This document shows positions 1 to 7,745 of a DNA stretch of 64,000 bases, piece after piece. The stretch lies in NCBI GenBank assembly GCA_020832665.1, contig JAFIEG010000015.1:1-64000 (forward strand), in the 5' to 3' direction. The DNA comes from Pararhodobacter sp. (GTDB taxonomy: Bacteria; Pseudomonadota; Alphaproteobacteria; Rhodobacterales; Rhodobacteraceae). Each line of letters opens with the position of its first letter. Position 1 is the stretch's first letter. The translations under genes and the position numbers were made by a program. Below the pieces are notes generated by a model. It was not told where the DNA came from, searched no databases, and saw nothing but the letters and a program-made list of their open reading frames with translations.

Positions 1-6
1 TGAATG

Positions 7-34
7 ACGGCCCGGGAAACCGGGCCGTTTTTTT
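7..34 (+). terminator. Rho-independent terminator
   Basis: A perfect 9-bp stem (ACGGCCCGG / CCGGGCCGT) closes a GAAA tetraloop and runs into seven T on the plus strand. It must end a gene lying left of the window; the TGA at 1-3 could be that gene's stop. Confidence 0.85.
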
Positions 35-131
35 CATATGCAATTGCTGCGCCATCGGGGCGGGCGGGAATGGCCACCGACTTTCCGAAGCGATCTCCGG
101 CAAGCCGCATAACCCCTGATCGGAACAGGAA

Positions 132-158
132 ACCCCCGGCCACAAGGTGGCCGGGGGT
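132..158 (-). terminator. Hairpin terminator of the OmpA-domain gene
   Basis: A 12-bp perfect stem with a 3-nt loop (132-143 with 147-158) lies 62 bp beyond the stop of the minus-strand OmpA-domain gene. In that direction it is followed by only a short T run, so termination efficiency is uncertain. Confidence 0.6.
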
Positions 159-219
159 GCGTTCGTCGCGATGGGCTCTGCTCACACGCTCGGTGCATGC
201 CGCCTCGCTTGCTGTTGCC

Positions 220-1926
220 TCAGTATGGCCGCACCAGCGCGGTGATCCGGCGCACGGCAACGCGCCGGTTCAGGCGCTCGGCGGCCTGGGTGGGGATCTT
301 CAGGAAGCTTTCGCCGTAGCCCTGAACGACCATGTTTTCAGCCGGAACGCCGAAATACTCGCTGAAGGCCAGCGCCACCGATTCGGCCCGCCGGTCGGAC
401 AAGAGCAGGTTGTGACCCGCGCTGCCGATCGCGTCGGTATGGCCTTCGACGAGAAACAGCTCGACGGGATTGTCGCGAATGAGGTCTTGCATCAGCAGGC
501 CCATCTCGCGCAGCTGCTCGGCCTGCGATTGCTGTATGGCGGCCGAATTGGTGGCAAAGGTGATGCCGCCAAGATTGATCTCGGGCGCCAGTTCGCGCAC
601 TTCCACGATTTCGCGCACCTGCCGCAGGCTGAAGCTGCGCCCGATGTCGCGCCGGTCGGCGGCAAGCAAGGCCAGCCGCAGGCTTTCGCGATCACTGGCG
701 GCCTGGTAATCGAAGCTCTCCCGCGCCGGCCTGGGAAGATCGCGCACGATCACCGGCTCGAAATCGCGGGTGTCGTCGATCAGCAGGTATTCGCGTCCGT
801 CCGGCTCGATGCGCAGGCGGCGCAGCGCGCGGCCGCTGGCATCGCGGATGGTAATGATCCGGGTGCCGTCTTCGCGGATCACCTCGGTGCGGGTGGAGCC
901 GTCGGCGAACCGCTCGGTGCGCACTTCAGAGCCGGGCTGGCGCAGCAACGCATCGTCATCCTTGAACACACGATAGACGCCGTCATCATCGACCACGATG
1001 ATCCTGTCGCCGGTGTTCGATTCAACGCGCTGGCCGCTCGACAGGATGGCGCCGACGGCAACAGCGCCCAGCACGAACAGGCCCGCGCGCTCGAGATCGC
1101 TCATCCTGCTGCGTTCGGTGGTTGTTGTGCCAGCTTCTTCGGTTTCGCCGCGGTCGCGATCTTCGCGGCTCCAGTCACGAAACTCCTCGCGGCTGGAACG
1201 GCGTGAGCGCTCGGTGACGATCTCGGTTGTCACTTCGTCCGCTTCTTCGGTCTCTGCAGCAAGCGCCGCGGTGGTCTCATCGAGGAGCGTGCCGATCGGC
1301 TCCGCGGCTTCGGTTTCGGCGGCGGCGCGTGCCTCGGCTTCGGCATCGGCATCGGCGCGTGCATCGGCCTCGGCCTGTGCCTCGGCATCGCTTTCCCGCG
1401 CCGCGCGGATTTCAGCCTCATCTGCGGCGCGCGCTTCCGCCTCGGCAGCGGCATCAGCATCCGCCTCGACTTCGCGTGCCGCGCCGGCTTCCGCCTCGTC
1501 TGCGGCGTGCGCTGCGGCTTCGGCGGCGGCCTGTGCCTCGGCCTCGCTCTCCCGCGCCGCGCGGATTTCAGCCTCATCTGCGGCGCGCGCTTCCGCCTCG
1601 GCAGCGGCATCAGCATCCGCCTCGACTTCGCGTGCCGCGCCGGCCTCTGCCTCGTCCGCGGCTTCTTCCGCTGCCAGGGCTTCCGCTTCGGTTTCAAGCT
1701 CCAGAATGTAGAGCTCGCACGCCAACTCGTCCGTTATCCCCGCCTGCGAACAGATCTCCTGTGCGGTGCGCGAATTGAGCAGGCGGGCGCGCGAACTTGC
1801 CCCGCGCTCGGTATTCGTATTGTCGGATCTTGCTCCAGACGACGATTGAGCCAGCGCCGGCAAAGGCTGCAGAAACGACAGGGTAACGAGAATTGCCGTA
1901 GTGGATTTTAGAGAGTTGACGTTCAT
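220..1926 (-). CDS. OmpA-domain envelope protein with Glu/Ala-rich region
   Basis: 568 aa. Residues 1-27 form a signal peptide ending ALAQ. Residues about 78-225 are almost pure Ala/Glu/Asp/Arg and probably form one long charged helix. A hydrophobic helix lies near 283-303, and residues about 455-568 form an OmpA C-terminal domain (VEGHTDAIGS, then SDRRAESV and NRRV), the family's peptidoglycan-binding fold. The protein probably tethers the envelope to peptidoglycan; its exact role is not known. A strong AGGAGGG lies 7 nt before the ATG. The Ala/Glu region holds an internal duplication (see repeat). The Ala/Glu region also opens long false frames on both strands. Confidence 0.85.
   Translation of the reverse strand: MNVNSLKSTTAILVTLSFLQPLPALAQSSSGARSDNTNTERGASSRARLLNSRTAQEICSQAGITDELACELYILELETEAEALAAEEAADEAEAGAAREVEADADAAAEAEARAADEAEIRAARESEAEAQAAAEAAAHAADEAEAGAAREVEADADAAAEAEARAADEAEIRAARESDAEAQAEADARADADAEAEARAAAETEAAEPIGTLLDETTAALAAETEEADEVTTEIVTERSRRSSREEFRDWSREDRDRGETEEAGTTTTERSRMSDLERAGLFVLGAVAVGAILSSGQRVESNTGDRIIVVDDDGVYRVFKDDDALLRQPGSEVRTERFADGSTRTEVIREDGTRIITIRDASGRALRRLRIEPDGREYLLIDDTRDFEPVIVRDLPRPARESFDYQAASDRESLRLALLAADRRDIGRSFSLRQVREIVEVRELAPEINLGGITFATNSAAIQQSQAEQLREMGLLMQDLIRDNPVELFLVEGHTDAIGSAGHNLLLSDRRAESVALAFSEYFGVPAENMVVQGYGESFLKIPTQAAERLNRRVAVRRITALVRPY
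1381..1656. repeat. 156-bp-period direct repeat inside the OmpA-domain gene
   Basis: About 120 bp starting near 1381 recurs near 1537 with few differences, a 156-bp (52-codon) shift. It encodes the duplicated Ala/Glu block. An in-frame period lets copy number change without breaking the gene. Confidence 0.75.
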
Positions 1927-2228
1927 TTCATATCCCTCCTGAGATGCGGAAATTCTGGGAAAGGCCCGGTTCGTTGCCGAAGATGTCCGGGCCGAAGATG
2001 TCTGTGAACCGATGGTGGCCGGACAACTGCTTCGCGGGCCTTTTGCGCACTCACTGCGATGGCATCCCGGTCGGATTGTCCTTCATGATTCATTTACCGC
2101 GAACACAAGCGCGGCAGACTGATGCAGGTGAGTGTCGCCATCGCGAAATCCGTCAGGATCGGCGTTCAGGCGATTGCCCGTTGCGGGCAAGCGCCCGGCA
2201 CCCTCTGCCAATCCCGAAGGATAACATC
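1927..2228. other. Intergenic region between divergent genes
   Basis: 302 bp between the divergent OmpA-domain and DUF3185 genes. It holds the AGGAGGG ribosome site of the former, the GAAGGA of the latter, and a small hairpin (TTGCCCG-TTG-CGGGCAA, 2174-2190). I find no convincing -35/-10 pair and no gene. Confidence 0.5.
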
Positions 2229-2441
2229 ATGACAAGTTCCACCATCGTCGGCTTTGTCGCGCTTGCCCTGGGCGGCGTGCTGCTTTTCGTCGCCTGGCGC
2301 GCATCGAATGCGCCGGTCGATCAGTTGTCGCAGGCGCTTACCGGGCGCTACACCGACAATACAATGTGGTATGTGCTGGGCGGCGTGGCCGGGGTCGTGG
2401 TCGGCGCAGCCCTGCTTTACCGGGGTTATGTTCGCAACTGA
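2229..2441 (+). CDS. DUF3185-like small membrane protein
   Basis: 70 aa with two membrane helices (about residues 5-23 and 47-64) separated by a short polar segment containing TGRYTDNTMW. This matches the layout I know for DUF3185: two helices around a conserved T-D-x-T-M-W/L stretch. Function is unknown. I chose the ATG at 2229 because GAAGGA stands 8 nt ahead of it; the frame is open further upstream but the earlier part does not look like protein. Confidence 0.7.
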   Translation: MTSSTIVGFVALALGGVLLFVAWRASNAPVDQLSQALTGRYTDNTMWYVLGGVAGVVVGAALLYRGYVRN

Positions 2442-2509
2442 AAACGCCAGCGCCGGTTCCGGGCACCTGTGTGTTACCGGATCGGGCTGTGTTGCCGCGC
2501 CGACCTGCC

Positions 2510-2932
2510 TCAGTTTCCGGCCCCGTCCGAGCCGAGGAACAAGGCTTGAGCGAGGTAGAGGATCAGCATCACAACGGCCAGGATCGAGCCGATGCCCATC
2601 ATGCCGGCGGATGCCGGTCGCTCGATTGCCCGACTGGCCCGGCGACCGGCGGGCTCTGGCAGCAACTCGATCAGCCGCTGCGTGATCGCGCCATGATCGT
2701 GCCCCAGCGCCGGCACATCGCGAAACCGCGCCAGCATGTCGCCAAGGCGGCTGCGCGCCTCATCCCGCGTCAGTTCCGCCAGTTCGGCGGCAGCGTCCCA
2801 GGGCTCGACCCCCAGCCGGGCCAGCGTGGACAGCACGGTGACAACATTGCCGTTGCGATCCTCGCCGACAGTGGCATACAGGAACGGGTCGAGCGGGGTC
2901 CCGCCCAGGCGCATGTCATCCATTGTGGGCAT
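2510..2932 (-). CDS. Tail-anchored small protein of unknown function
   Basis: 140 aa. The first 100 residues are soluble and partly helical, and a single hydrophobic helix near the C terminus (starting GIGSILAVVML) leaves about six residues outside. This suggests a protein anchored to the inner membrane by its tail. AAAGGA lies 8 nt before the ATG at 2932. I do not recognise the family. It is convergent with the DUF3185-like gene and transcribed away from the next gene. Confidence 0.6.
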   Translation of the reverse strand: MPTMDDMRLGGTPLDPFLYATVGEDRNGNVVTVLSTLARLGVEPWDAAAELAELTRDEARSRLGDMLARFRDVPALGHDHGAITQRLIELLPEPAGRRASRAIERPASAGMMGIGSILAVVMLILYLAQALFLGSDGAGN

Positions 2933-3051
2933 GGTGTGATCCTTTCGAGGCAAGCCGCCCGGCATCCCGGGTATCGCCAGCCAGAGTGCTGCGAAGGGAA
3001 AATCGCCTGCGCTTTCTGAGAAAACTGTAACCCGGCCCCGAGCATCAGGCG

Positions 3052-3065
3052 CTGATGCAGATCAG
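3052..3065. promoter_or_regulatory. Possible FNR/CRP-family box
   Basis: CTGAT-GCAG-ATCAG, a symmetric site resembling TTGAT-N4-ATCAA with both outer bases changed. It lies between divergent genes, about 120 bp from one start and 140 bp from the other. Short and degenerate, so weak. Confidence 0.3.
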
Positions 3066-3205
3066 TGCGCCGGCGCATCGCTTGCGCCCGCGATACGATC
3101 CTGGGCGGGGCTAACACCGATCAGTCCGGCTGAGCCGCCGGGGCGTTAGTATCATTTTGAACCGGTGGCGCACCACGCGATACCCGGAAAAGGAAAGGAA
3201 AGACC

Positions 3206-3562
3206 ATGGAATCACCCGAATGGCTGAAACCCGCATTGCTCGGCGCCCTGGCCGGCGGCGTGATCGTCGCGGTGGGCGGTTTTACCTGGGGGGGATGGAT
3301 GACCGAAAGCAACGCAAACCAGTTGGCGCGCGGGATGGCCAATGAAGGCGTCATCGCGGCCCTGGTGCCCGTTTGCGTCGAGCGGGCGGGCAATGACCCT
3401 GAGCGCATCGCGAAGCTGGCAACCATTCGGCAGGCTACGACGACCATCAGCCGGCGCGATGCCGTGCTGGCAGCGGGCTGGGCAACGATCCCCGGCGATG
3501 CTGTCAACAGCCGCAGCCTGGCGACTGCCTGCCTGGCCGCGCTCGATCTTCCGGCGGCTTGA
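3206..3562 (+). CDS. Small membrane-anchored conserved protein
   Basis: 118 aa. One N-terminal hydrophobic helix (about residues 9-26) ending FTWGGWMT, then a soluble domain with PVCVERA and VLAAGWATIPG. I recall short proteobacterial proteins of this layout with a WGGW after the helix and two cysteines, function unknown. AAAGGAAA precedes the ATG by a few bases. The topology suggests a periplasmic soluble domain with the two cysteines (the second in ATACLAA) possibly forming a disulfide. Confidence 0.65.
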   Translation: MESPEWLKPALLGALAGGVIVAVGGFTWGGWMTESNANQLARGMANEGVIAALVPVCVERAGNDPERIAKLATIRQATTTISRRDAVLAAGWATIPGDAVNSRSLATACLAALDLPAA

Positions 3563-3709
3563 CCCGGCCTGCCTTGGGGTCACTCAAGCGGCAATCGCAC
3601 TTTTCCGACCAAAAGGCATGCAAGCGCACGCATATTGCCCATCATGGCGCCAACAGAATCGCATGTTTGCGGCATTCGCCCCAACCAGCGATCAACCGAA
3701 AGGAAACCG

Positions 3710-4213
3710 GTGGCTGGTCCCTTCAGCAAGACGACCGCAATTTTTGACCGGCCCTTCAGCATACCCGGTTTCGATGAATCGTTCCCTGCCGGTGAATACG
3801 ATCTGGAAACGGAAATCTCGGCACCGCCCGACCATCAGAACCCGGAACGGTGGAAGGCCTCGGTTCTGGTGCGACTGCATTCACGCGAATCCCATCCGGG
3901 CCTTGCCCGCAGCCTGACGGTACCGCTTGCAGTGCTCGATCATGCGTTGGCCCGCGACAAGCAGACGGGCCGTAGCCTTGTGGATTTCTTTGTCGAGGAG
4001 ATGCTGGCCGATCCAATGGTCCAGCTGGTGATGCATGCCGATCGTGTCACCGATGCCGAAATTCGCAGCATCTATTCACGCGACCGGCAGTCGTCGCCCT
4101 CGGTCATCGAGGCAGCCCAGGGCAGAACGAGGGCACAGCTGCTTCGTGCTGCACAGTACAGGACCGCGGTGCAGGTCGCCGAGAACGAAGGGATGCCGAC
4201 GCGTCATCGTTGA
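3710..4213 (+). CDS. Hypothetical cytoplasmic protein (GTG start)
   Basis: 167 aa from GTG at 3710, chosen because AAAGGAAA lies 5 nt upstream; earlier starts in this frame lack a ribosome site. The sequence looks like a real soluble protein (KASVLVRLHSRE, SLVDFFVEEMLADPMV) without signal peptide, membrane helix or cysteine pairs. I do not recognise the family. A shadow frame on the opposite strand is less protein-like. Confidence 0.5.
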   Translation: MAGPFSKTTAIFDRPFSIPGFDESFPAGEYDLETEISAPPDHQNPERWKASVLVRLHSRESHPGLARSLTVPLAVLDHALARDKQTGRSLVDFFVEEMLADPMVQLVMHADRVTDAEIRSIYSRDRQSSPSVIEAAQGRTRAQLLRAAQYRTAVQVAENEGMPTRHR

Positions 4214-4298
4214 AGGCTTCCGCGCCGGCAACATGCCCGCCCGCCCCGGCGGAGCACAGCCGTCACCGAAATGGCCCATGGCCAGAAGGACCAACGAG

Positions 4299-5105
4299 AT
4301 GAGCGAAATTTCGGCACTGCCGACCGGACACGGTCTTTTGCGTGCAGCGCGAGCGTGGCTGTGGGCGGCGCTGCTGGCCGCCCTCGCCTTGCCTTCCTTC
4401 GCGCAAGACGGCACCGGCCCCGCCCCCGACAATGCCCAGGACCGCCGTTATGGAAGCGGATGGGATTGCAACCCCGGTTACCGGGCCGCAGACGGCGCCT
4501 GCGTTGCGCTCGACATGCCTGAGAACGCCTTTCCGACCGGGCGTTCCTACGGTACCGGCTGGGCCTGCCGGCACGGCTATCGCGAAGTGCGCGGCAATGC
4601 TTGCGAGGCCATCGCCATTCCCGCGAATGCGTATCTCGATGTCTCGGGCCTGGGCTGGGAATGCGAGCGCGGCTACAGGAAGCAAGCCGATGGGTGCGCA
4701 TTGATCGAGGTGCCCGAGAATGCCTATCTCTCCGATAGCGGGCTTGGCATAGGCTGGGAGTGCAACCGCGGCCATGTCGCGCAGGCCGGTGCCTGTGTTG
4801 CCATCGCCATTCCAGAAAACGCCTATCCGACCAACGCAAGCCATGGCGCCGCCTGGCGCTGCGAACGGGGGTTCGTCCAGGCGGGCAACCGTTGCGATGC
4901 CGTGCCCGTGCCGGAGAACGCCTTCTTCGACGATCGCTCCCATGGCCCCGGGTGGCGGTGCGAACGCGGGTTCGAGCCTCGCCAGGCGCAATGTGTGGCG
5001 ATCGATCTGCCCGAAAACGCCCATCTCGACCGCTCCGGCAATCGCTGGCAGTGCAACCGGGGCTTTCAACTGTCGGAGGGTGGGCGATGCACCCTGACAC
5101 GCTGA
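4299..5105 (+). CDS. Exported protein of tandem cysteine-pair (PENAYL) repeats
   Basis: 268 aa. A signal peptide ends PSFAQ near residue 36. The rest is seven repeats of about 34 residues of the form G-W-x-C-x-x-G-Y/F-...-C-x-x-I/V-x-x-P-E-N-A-Y/F, each with two cysteines, so probably a chain of disulfide-stapled units in the periplasm or on the surface. I recall similar GWECNRGY/PENAYL arrays in other proteobacteria, with no known function. AAGGA sits 8 nt ahead of the ATG at 4299. The hydrophobic N terminus supports this start over earlier ATGs in the open frame. Confidence 0.75.
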   Translation: MSEISALPTGHGLLRAARAWLWAALLAALALPSFAQDGTGPAPDNAQDRRYGSGWDCNPGYRAADGACVALDMPENAFPTGRSYGTGWACRHGYREVRGNACEAIAIPANAYLDVSGLGWECERGYRKQADGCALIEVPENAYLSDSGLGIGWECNRGHVAQAGACVAIAIPENAYPTNASHGAAWRCERGFVQAGNRCDAVPVPENAFFDDRSHGPGWRCERGFEPRQAQCVAIDLPENAHLDRSGNRWQCNRGFQLSEGGRCTLTR

Positions 5106-5145
5106 CGGAGCGGCGACTGTTTCCAGGCACATGGCGGTGCCGGTC

Positions 5146-5982
5146 ATGCTGATCCGTCTGGGCTGTCGCCTGCAGCTGAGCCTGGCCCAGCCGACGCCGC
5201 TTCTGGCCATGCTCAACGTCCATCACAGCCGATACGGCGATCTGGTGCGCGCGGACGATCTTGTCGCCTCTCCTGCCGTACCTTTTTCGGGCTACCGCGA
5301 TGGGTTCGGCAACTGGTGCACCCGAATGCTGGCACCGGCGGGCGAGTTTGTTCTGTCCACCGACGGCTTGTTCAACGATTCCGGTCAGCCCGACCCGGTG
5401 GCCACCTCTGCCGGACAACACCCGGTGCAGGATCTGCCCGCCGAGACGCTGGTCTATCTGCTGGGCAGCCGTTATTGCGACACCGATCTGCTGTCGGAAG
5501 AAGCCTGGAGCCTGTTCGGCGCGGGCGATCCGGGTTGGGCACGCGTGCAGGCGGTTTGCGACTTTGTTCATTCACAGGTCACCTTCGGCTACCACCATGC
5601 GAGCGTCACCCGAACGGCTTCGCAGACTTTGGCCGAGGGCCGCGGCGTGTGTCGTGATTTCGCGCATCTGGCGATCGCGCTGTGCCGCTGCCTGAATATC
5701 CCCTCCCGCTACTGCACCGGCTATCTCAGCGATATCGGCCAGCCCTTGCCCCACCCGCCAGGAGATTTCGCGGCCTGGATGGAAGTGTATCTCGATGGCG
5801 AATGGCGGGTCTTCGATCCGCGCAACAACGCGTCGCGCATCGGCAGGCTGCTGGTTGCGCGTGGCCGCGATGCCGCCGATGTGCCCCTGACCCAGACCTT
5901 CGGCGAGCATGTGATGACGGATTTCCAGGTCTGGACGGACGAGGCCACGCAAGAAGACCTGCATCCCGGGGGTAACAAATGA
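5146..5982 (+). CDS. Transglutaminase-like cysteine protease-fold protein (His lost)
   Basis: 278 aa. It has the N-terminal beta domain of bacterial transglutaminase-like proteins (PTPLLAMLNVHHSRYGDL) and the core with the nucleophile Cys in GRGVCRDFAHL. At the usual catalytic His position (HAWxExY) it has DFAAWMEVYL, followed by the Asp region FDPRNN. I recall a subfamily with this same Ala, so it may be a family trait rather than damage. Such proteins act on peptides or amides, substrate unknown. The ATG at 5146 gives the usual family N terminus; 5131 is an alternative. Neither has a strong ribosome site. Confidence 0.75.
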   Translation: MLIRLGCRLQLSLAQPTPLLAMLNVHHSRYGDLVRADDLVASPAVPFSGYRDGFGNWCTRMLAPAGEFVLSTDGLFNDSGQPDPVATSAGQHPVQDLPAETLVYLLGSRYCDTDLLSEEAWSLFGAGDPGWARVQAVCDFVHSQVTFGYHHASVTRTASQTLAEGRGVCRDFAHLAIALCRCLNIPSRYCTGYLSDIGQPLPHPPGDFAAWMEVYLDGEWRVFDPRNNASRIGRLLVARGRDAADVPLTQTFGEHVMTDFQVWTDEATQEDLHPGGNK

Positions 5983-6159
5983 GCGCCCGGACCCCCATTT
6001 GTAAAACAGGGTCTGGGCAGCTGCGTTGCATGGCATGCCCCGTTTGTCGCCCCCTTGCCGGTTTTTCATGCTGCAACTGGCCCAACGGCAAGCGCCGAAG
6101 CAGAGCAGGCGCGCGCTTGGCCACATTGCGTGGCTGACGAAATACCAGGAGCGAAGGTG

Positions 6160-6372
6160 ATGAAAGCGATGAACGAGCCAGATACCGACTTTCGCCCGCC
6201 CAAGCCGGCGCGCGGCGACGAGCCCGCCCAGCGGCACTGCCTGCGCTGCAAGACCGCGTTCGCGAGCGAGGGTTTCGGCGAGCGCATCTGCAAGCGGTGC
6301 AAGGGCCAGGCCTCGTGGAAATCCGCCATCCCGACGGGCGATGGCGGCAGCCGCCGTCGCTCGGCCAGGTGA
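6160..6372 (+). CDS. Small zinc-ribbon protein
   Basis: 70 aa with two CxxC pairs (CLRC and CKRC) 15 residues apart, a classic zinc ribbon, in a basic Pro/Arg-rich context with ERICKRCKG. Similar small proteins are common in alphaproteobacteria with no assigned role. GAAGGTG stands just before the ATG at 6160. It lies between two transglutaminase-like genes on the same strand and ends 15 bp before the second, so it is probably cotranscribed with it. Confidence 0.65.
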   Translation: MKAMNEPDTDFRPPKPARGDEPAQRHCLRCKTAFASEGFGERICKRCKGQASWKSAIPTGDGGSRRRSAR

Positions 6373-6387
6373 TCGAAAGCGCGGGCC

Positions 6388-7281
6388 ATGCCGGTTCTGA
6401 ACATCACCCATCGCACCGAATACCGCTACACCTGCGCCGTTGCGCCGGGGCCGCACCGCCTGATGCTGCGCCCGCGCGAGACACGCGAGTTGCGGCTGCT
6501 GTCATTCGATCTGATCATCCGGCCCGAGGCGACGGTCACATGGGCGCATGACGTTGCCGGCAATACCATCGCCACCGCCAGCTTCGCCAGCCTGACCGAT
6601 ATCCTGACCGTCGAGAGCAAGATGAAAGTCGATCTCAACGCCCAGGCCTGGCCGGTGTTCGACATTGCTGCCTTTGCGCAGCGGTATCCGTTTCGGTATT
6701 CCAATGAGGACTGGATCGATCTCGGCGCGCTGGCACGCCCGCAATATGCCGATATGGCCGGGCGGCTGTCGGATTGGGTCGAGGGCTTTGTGATGCAAAG
6801 ACCCACCGATACCCTGTCGCTTCTCAAGGATGTCAGTAACGGCGTGTCCAGCCGGATCAGCTATCAAAGTCGCGAGGTCGAGGGCACGCAGGGCCCGCTG
6901 GAAACGCTGGACCGTGGCTGGGGTTCGTGCCGCGACATAGCGGTCCTCTTTGCCGAGGCCGCACGCACGCTGGGCTTTGGCGCCCGGATCGTCTCGGGCT
7001 ATCTGTTCGACACGTCGCGCAAACTCATCGGTTCGGCCGGCTCTGGCTCAACACATGCCTGGGTCGAGGTCTTCGTGCCCGGTGCCGGCTGGATCTCCTT
7101 TGATCCGACCAATCGCTCGATGGGTTCGGCCAACCTGATCCCCGTCGCCGCAGCGCGCCACATCACCCAGGTTGCGCCGGTGACGGGCAGCTTTCACGGC
7201 GGTTCGGGCGATCTGGCTGGAATGGCGGTGCAGGTCACTGTCGATCCGTTTTGCCGGGCATTGCCGTCGCCGGTCGCGTAG
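6388..7281 (+). CDS. Transglutaminase-like protein with complete triad
   Basis: 297 aa. The N-terminal beta-rich domain (THRTEYRYTCAVAPGPHRL) precedes a transglutaminase core with Cys in RGWGSCRDIAVLF, His in STHAWVEVF and Asp in ISFDPTN, so all three catalytic residues are present. Family members are thiol hydrolases or amidases of mostly unknown substrate and are often paired in genomes. There is no signal peptide. It complements the upstream paralogue that lacks the His. Confidence 0.85.
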   Translation: MPVLNITHRTEYRYTCAVAPGPHRLMLRPRETRELRLLSFDLIIRPEATVTWAHDVAGNTIATASFASLTDILTVESKMKVDLNAQAWPVFDIAAFAQRYPFRYSNEDWIDLGALARPQYADMAGRLSDWVEGFVMQRPTDTLSLLKDVSNGVSSRISYQSREVEGTQGPLETLDRGWGSCRDIAVLFAEAARTLGFGARIVSGYLFDTSRKLIGSAGSGSTHAWVEVFVPGAGWISFDPTNRSMGSANLIPVAAARHITQVAPVTGSFHGGSGDLAGMAVQVTVDPFCRALPSPVA

Positions 7282-7745
7282 CGCGCTGTTCGAGGCTCAT
7301 CGTCACAGCTTTGTTCAACCCGGTGTCGATCCAGTAGAGCGTTGACGCAGCTTGATCTTGCCGTGCCATCCTCCGGTTCGCCCCCATATCGCCAAACGGC
7401 AATACAAATCTGCATCAGGTCCGCGCCGTACGTCGCACTCAGTTTGCGCCACGGCCATGCCACGCTTCCCGGCATGATCGGTCCGGCCTAGAGTCAGTTT
7501 TTTTTGCATTTCGCTGTAACCTTTCCCGCTCAGCACCCGAATAAGACTTCGGTAGCGCCCGGCGTGTGGGCTGGTCCGGGTTTCCGGGGTTGCCGTAACA
7601 GCTGCGCTGCGGCGGTCGAGAACGACAGGGAAAGAGAAAATGTTGGGGGCCTGCATGCAACCGAACCCGAACGTCCGGCCAGACGCCAAATGTGGCAATC
7701 AAGCCTGACAACAGGGTCCACCAACCCGCTGACACGGAGGATGAC
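7282..7745. other. Gene-free region with candidate ECF promoter
   Basis: 464 bp with no convincing gene. It carries a run of eight T near 7499-7506, the candidate ECF promoter at 7517-7542 and a GGAGG at 7736-7740 serving the next ORF. A 5' leader of about 195 nt would result. A very short frame starting at 7640 (AGGGAAAG ahead, about 22 codons) could be a leader peptide, but I cannot support it. Confidence 0.5.
7517..7542 (+). promoter_or_regulatory. Candidate ECF-sigma promoter (GTAACC-N16-CGAA)
   Basis: GTAACC at 7517-7522 and CGAA at 7539-7542 with exactly 16 bp between. This equals the -35/-10 pattern I recall for the Caulobacter SigF/NrsF ECF system. It faces the P460-like gene. The match is 10 fixed bases with correct spacing; I saw no cognate sigma factor in the window. 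Confidence 0.45.

Noticed and set aside
998-1711. Long plus-strand frame opposite the OmpA-domain gene
   Set aside because: It reads as Ser/Ala repeats, the mirror of the Ala/Glu-rich region, with no ribosome site; the minus-strand gene has a signal peptide and an OmpA domain.
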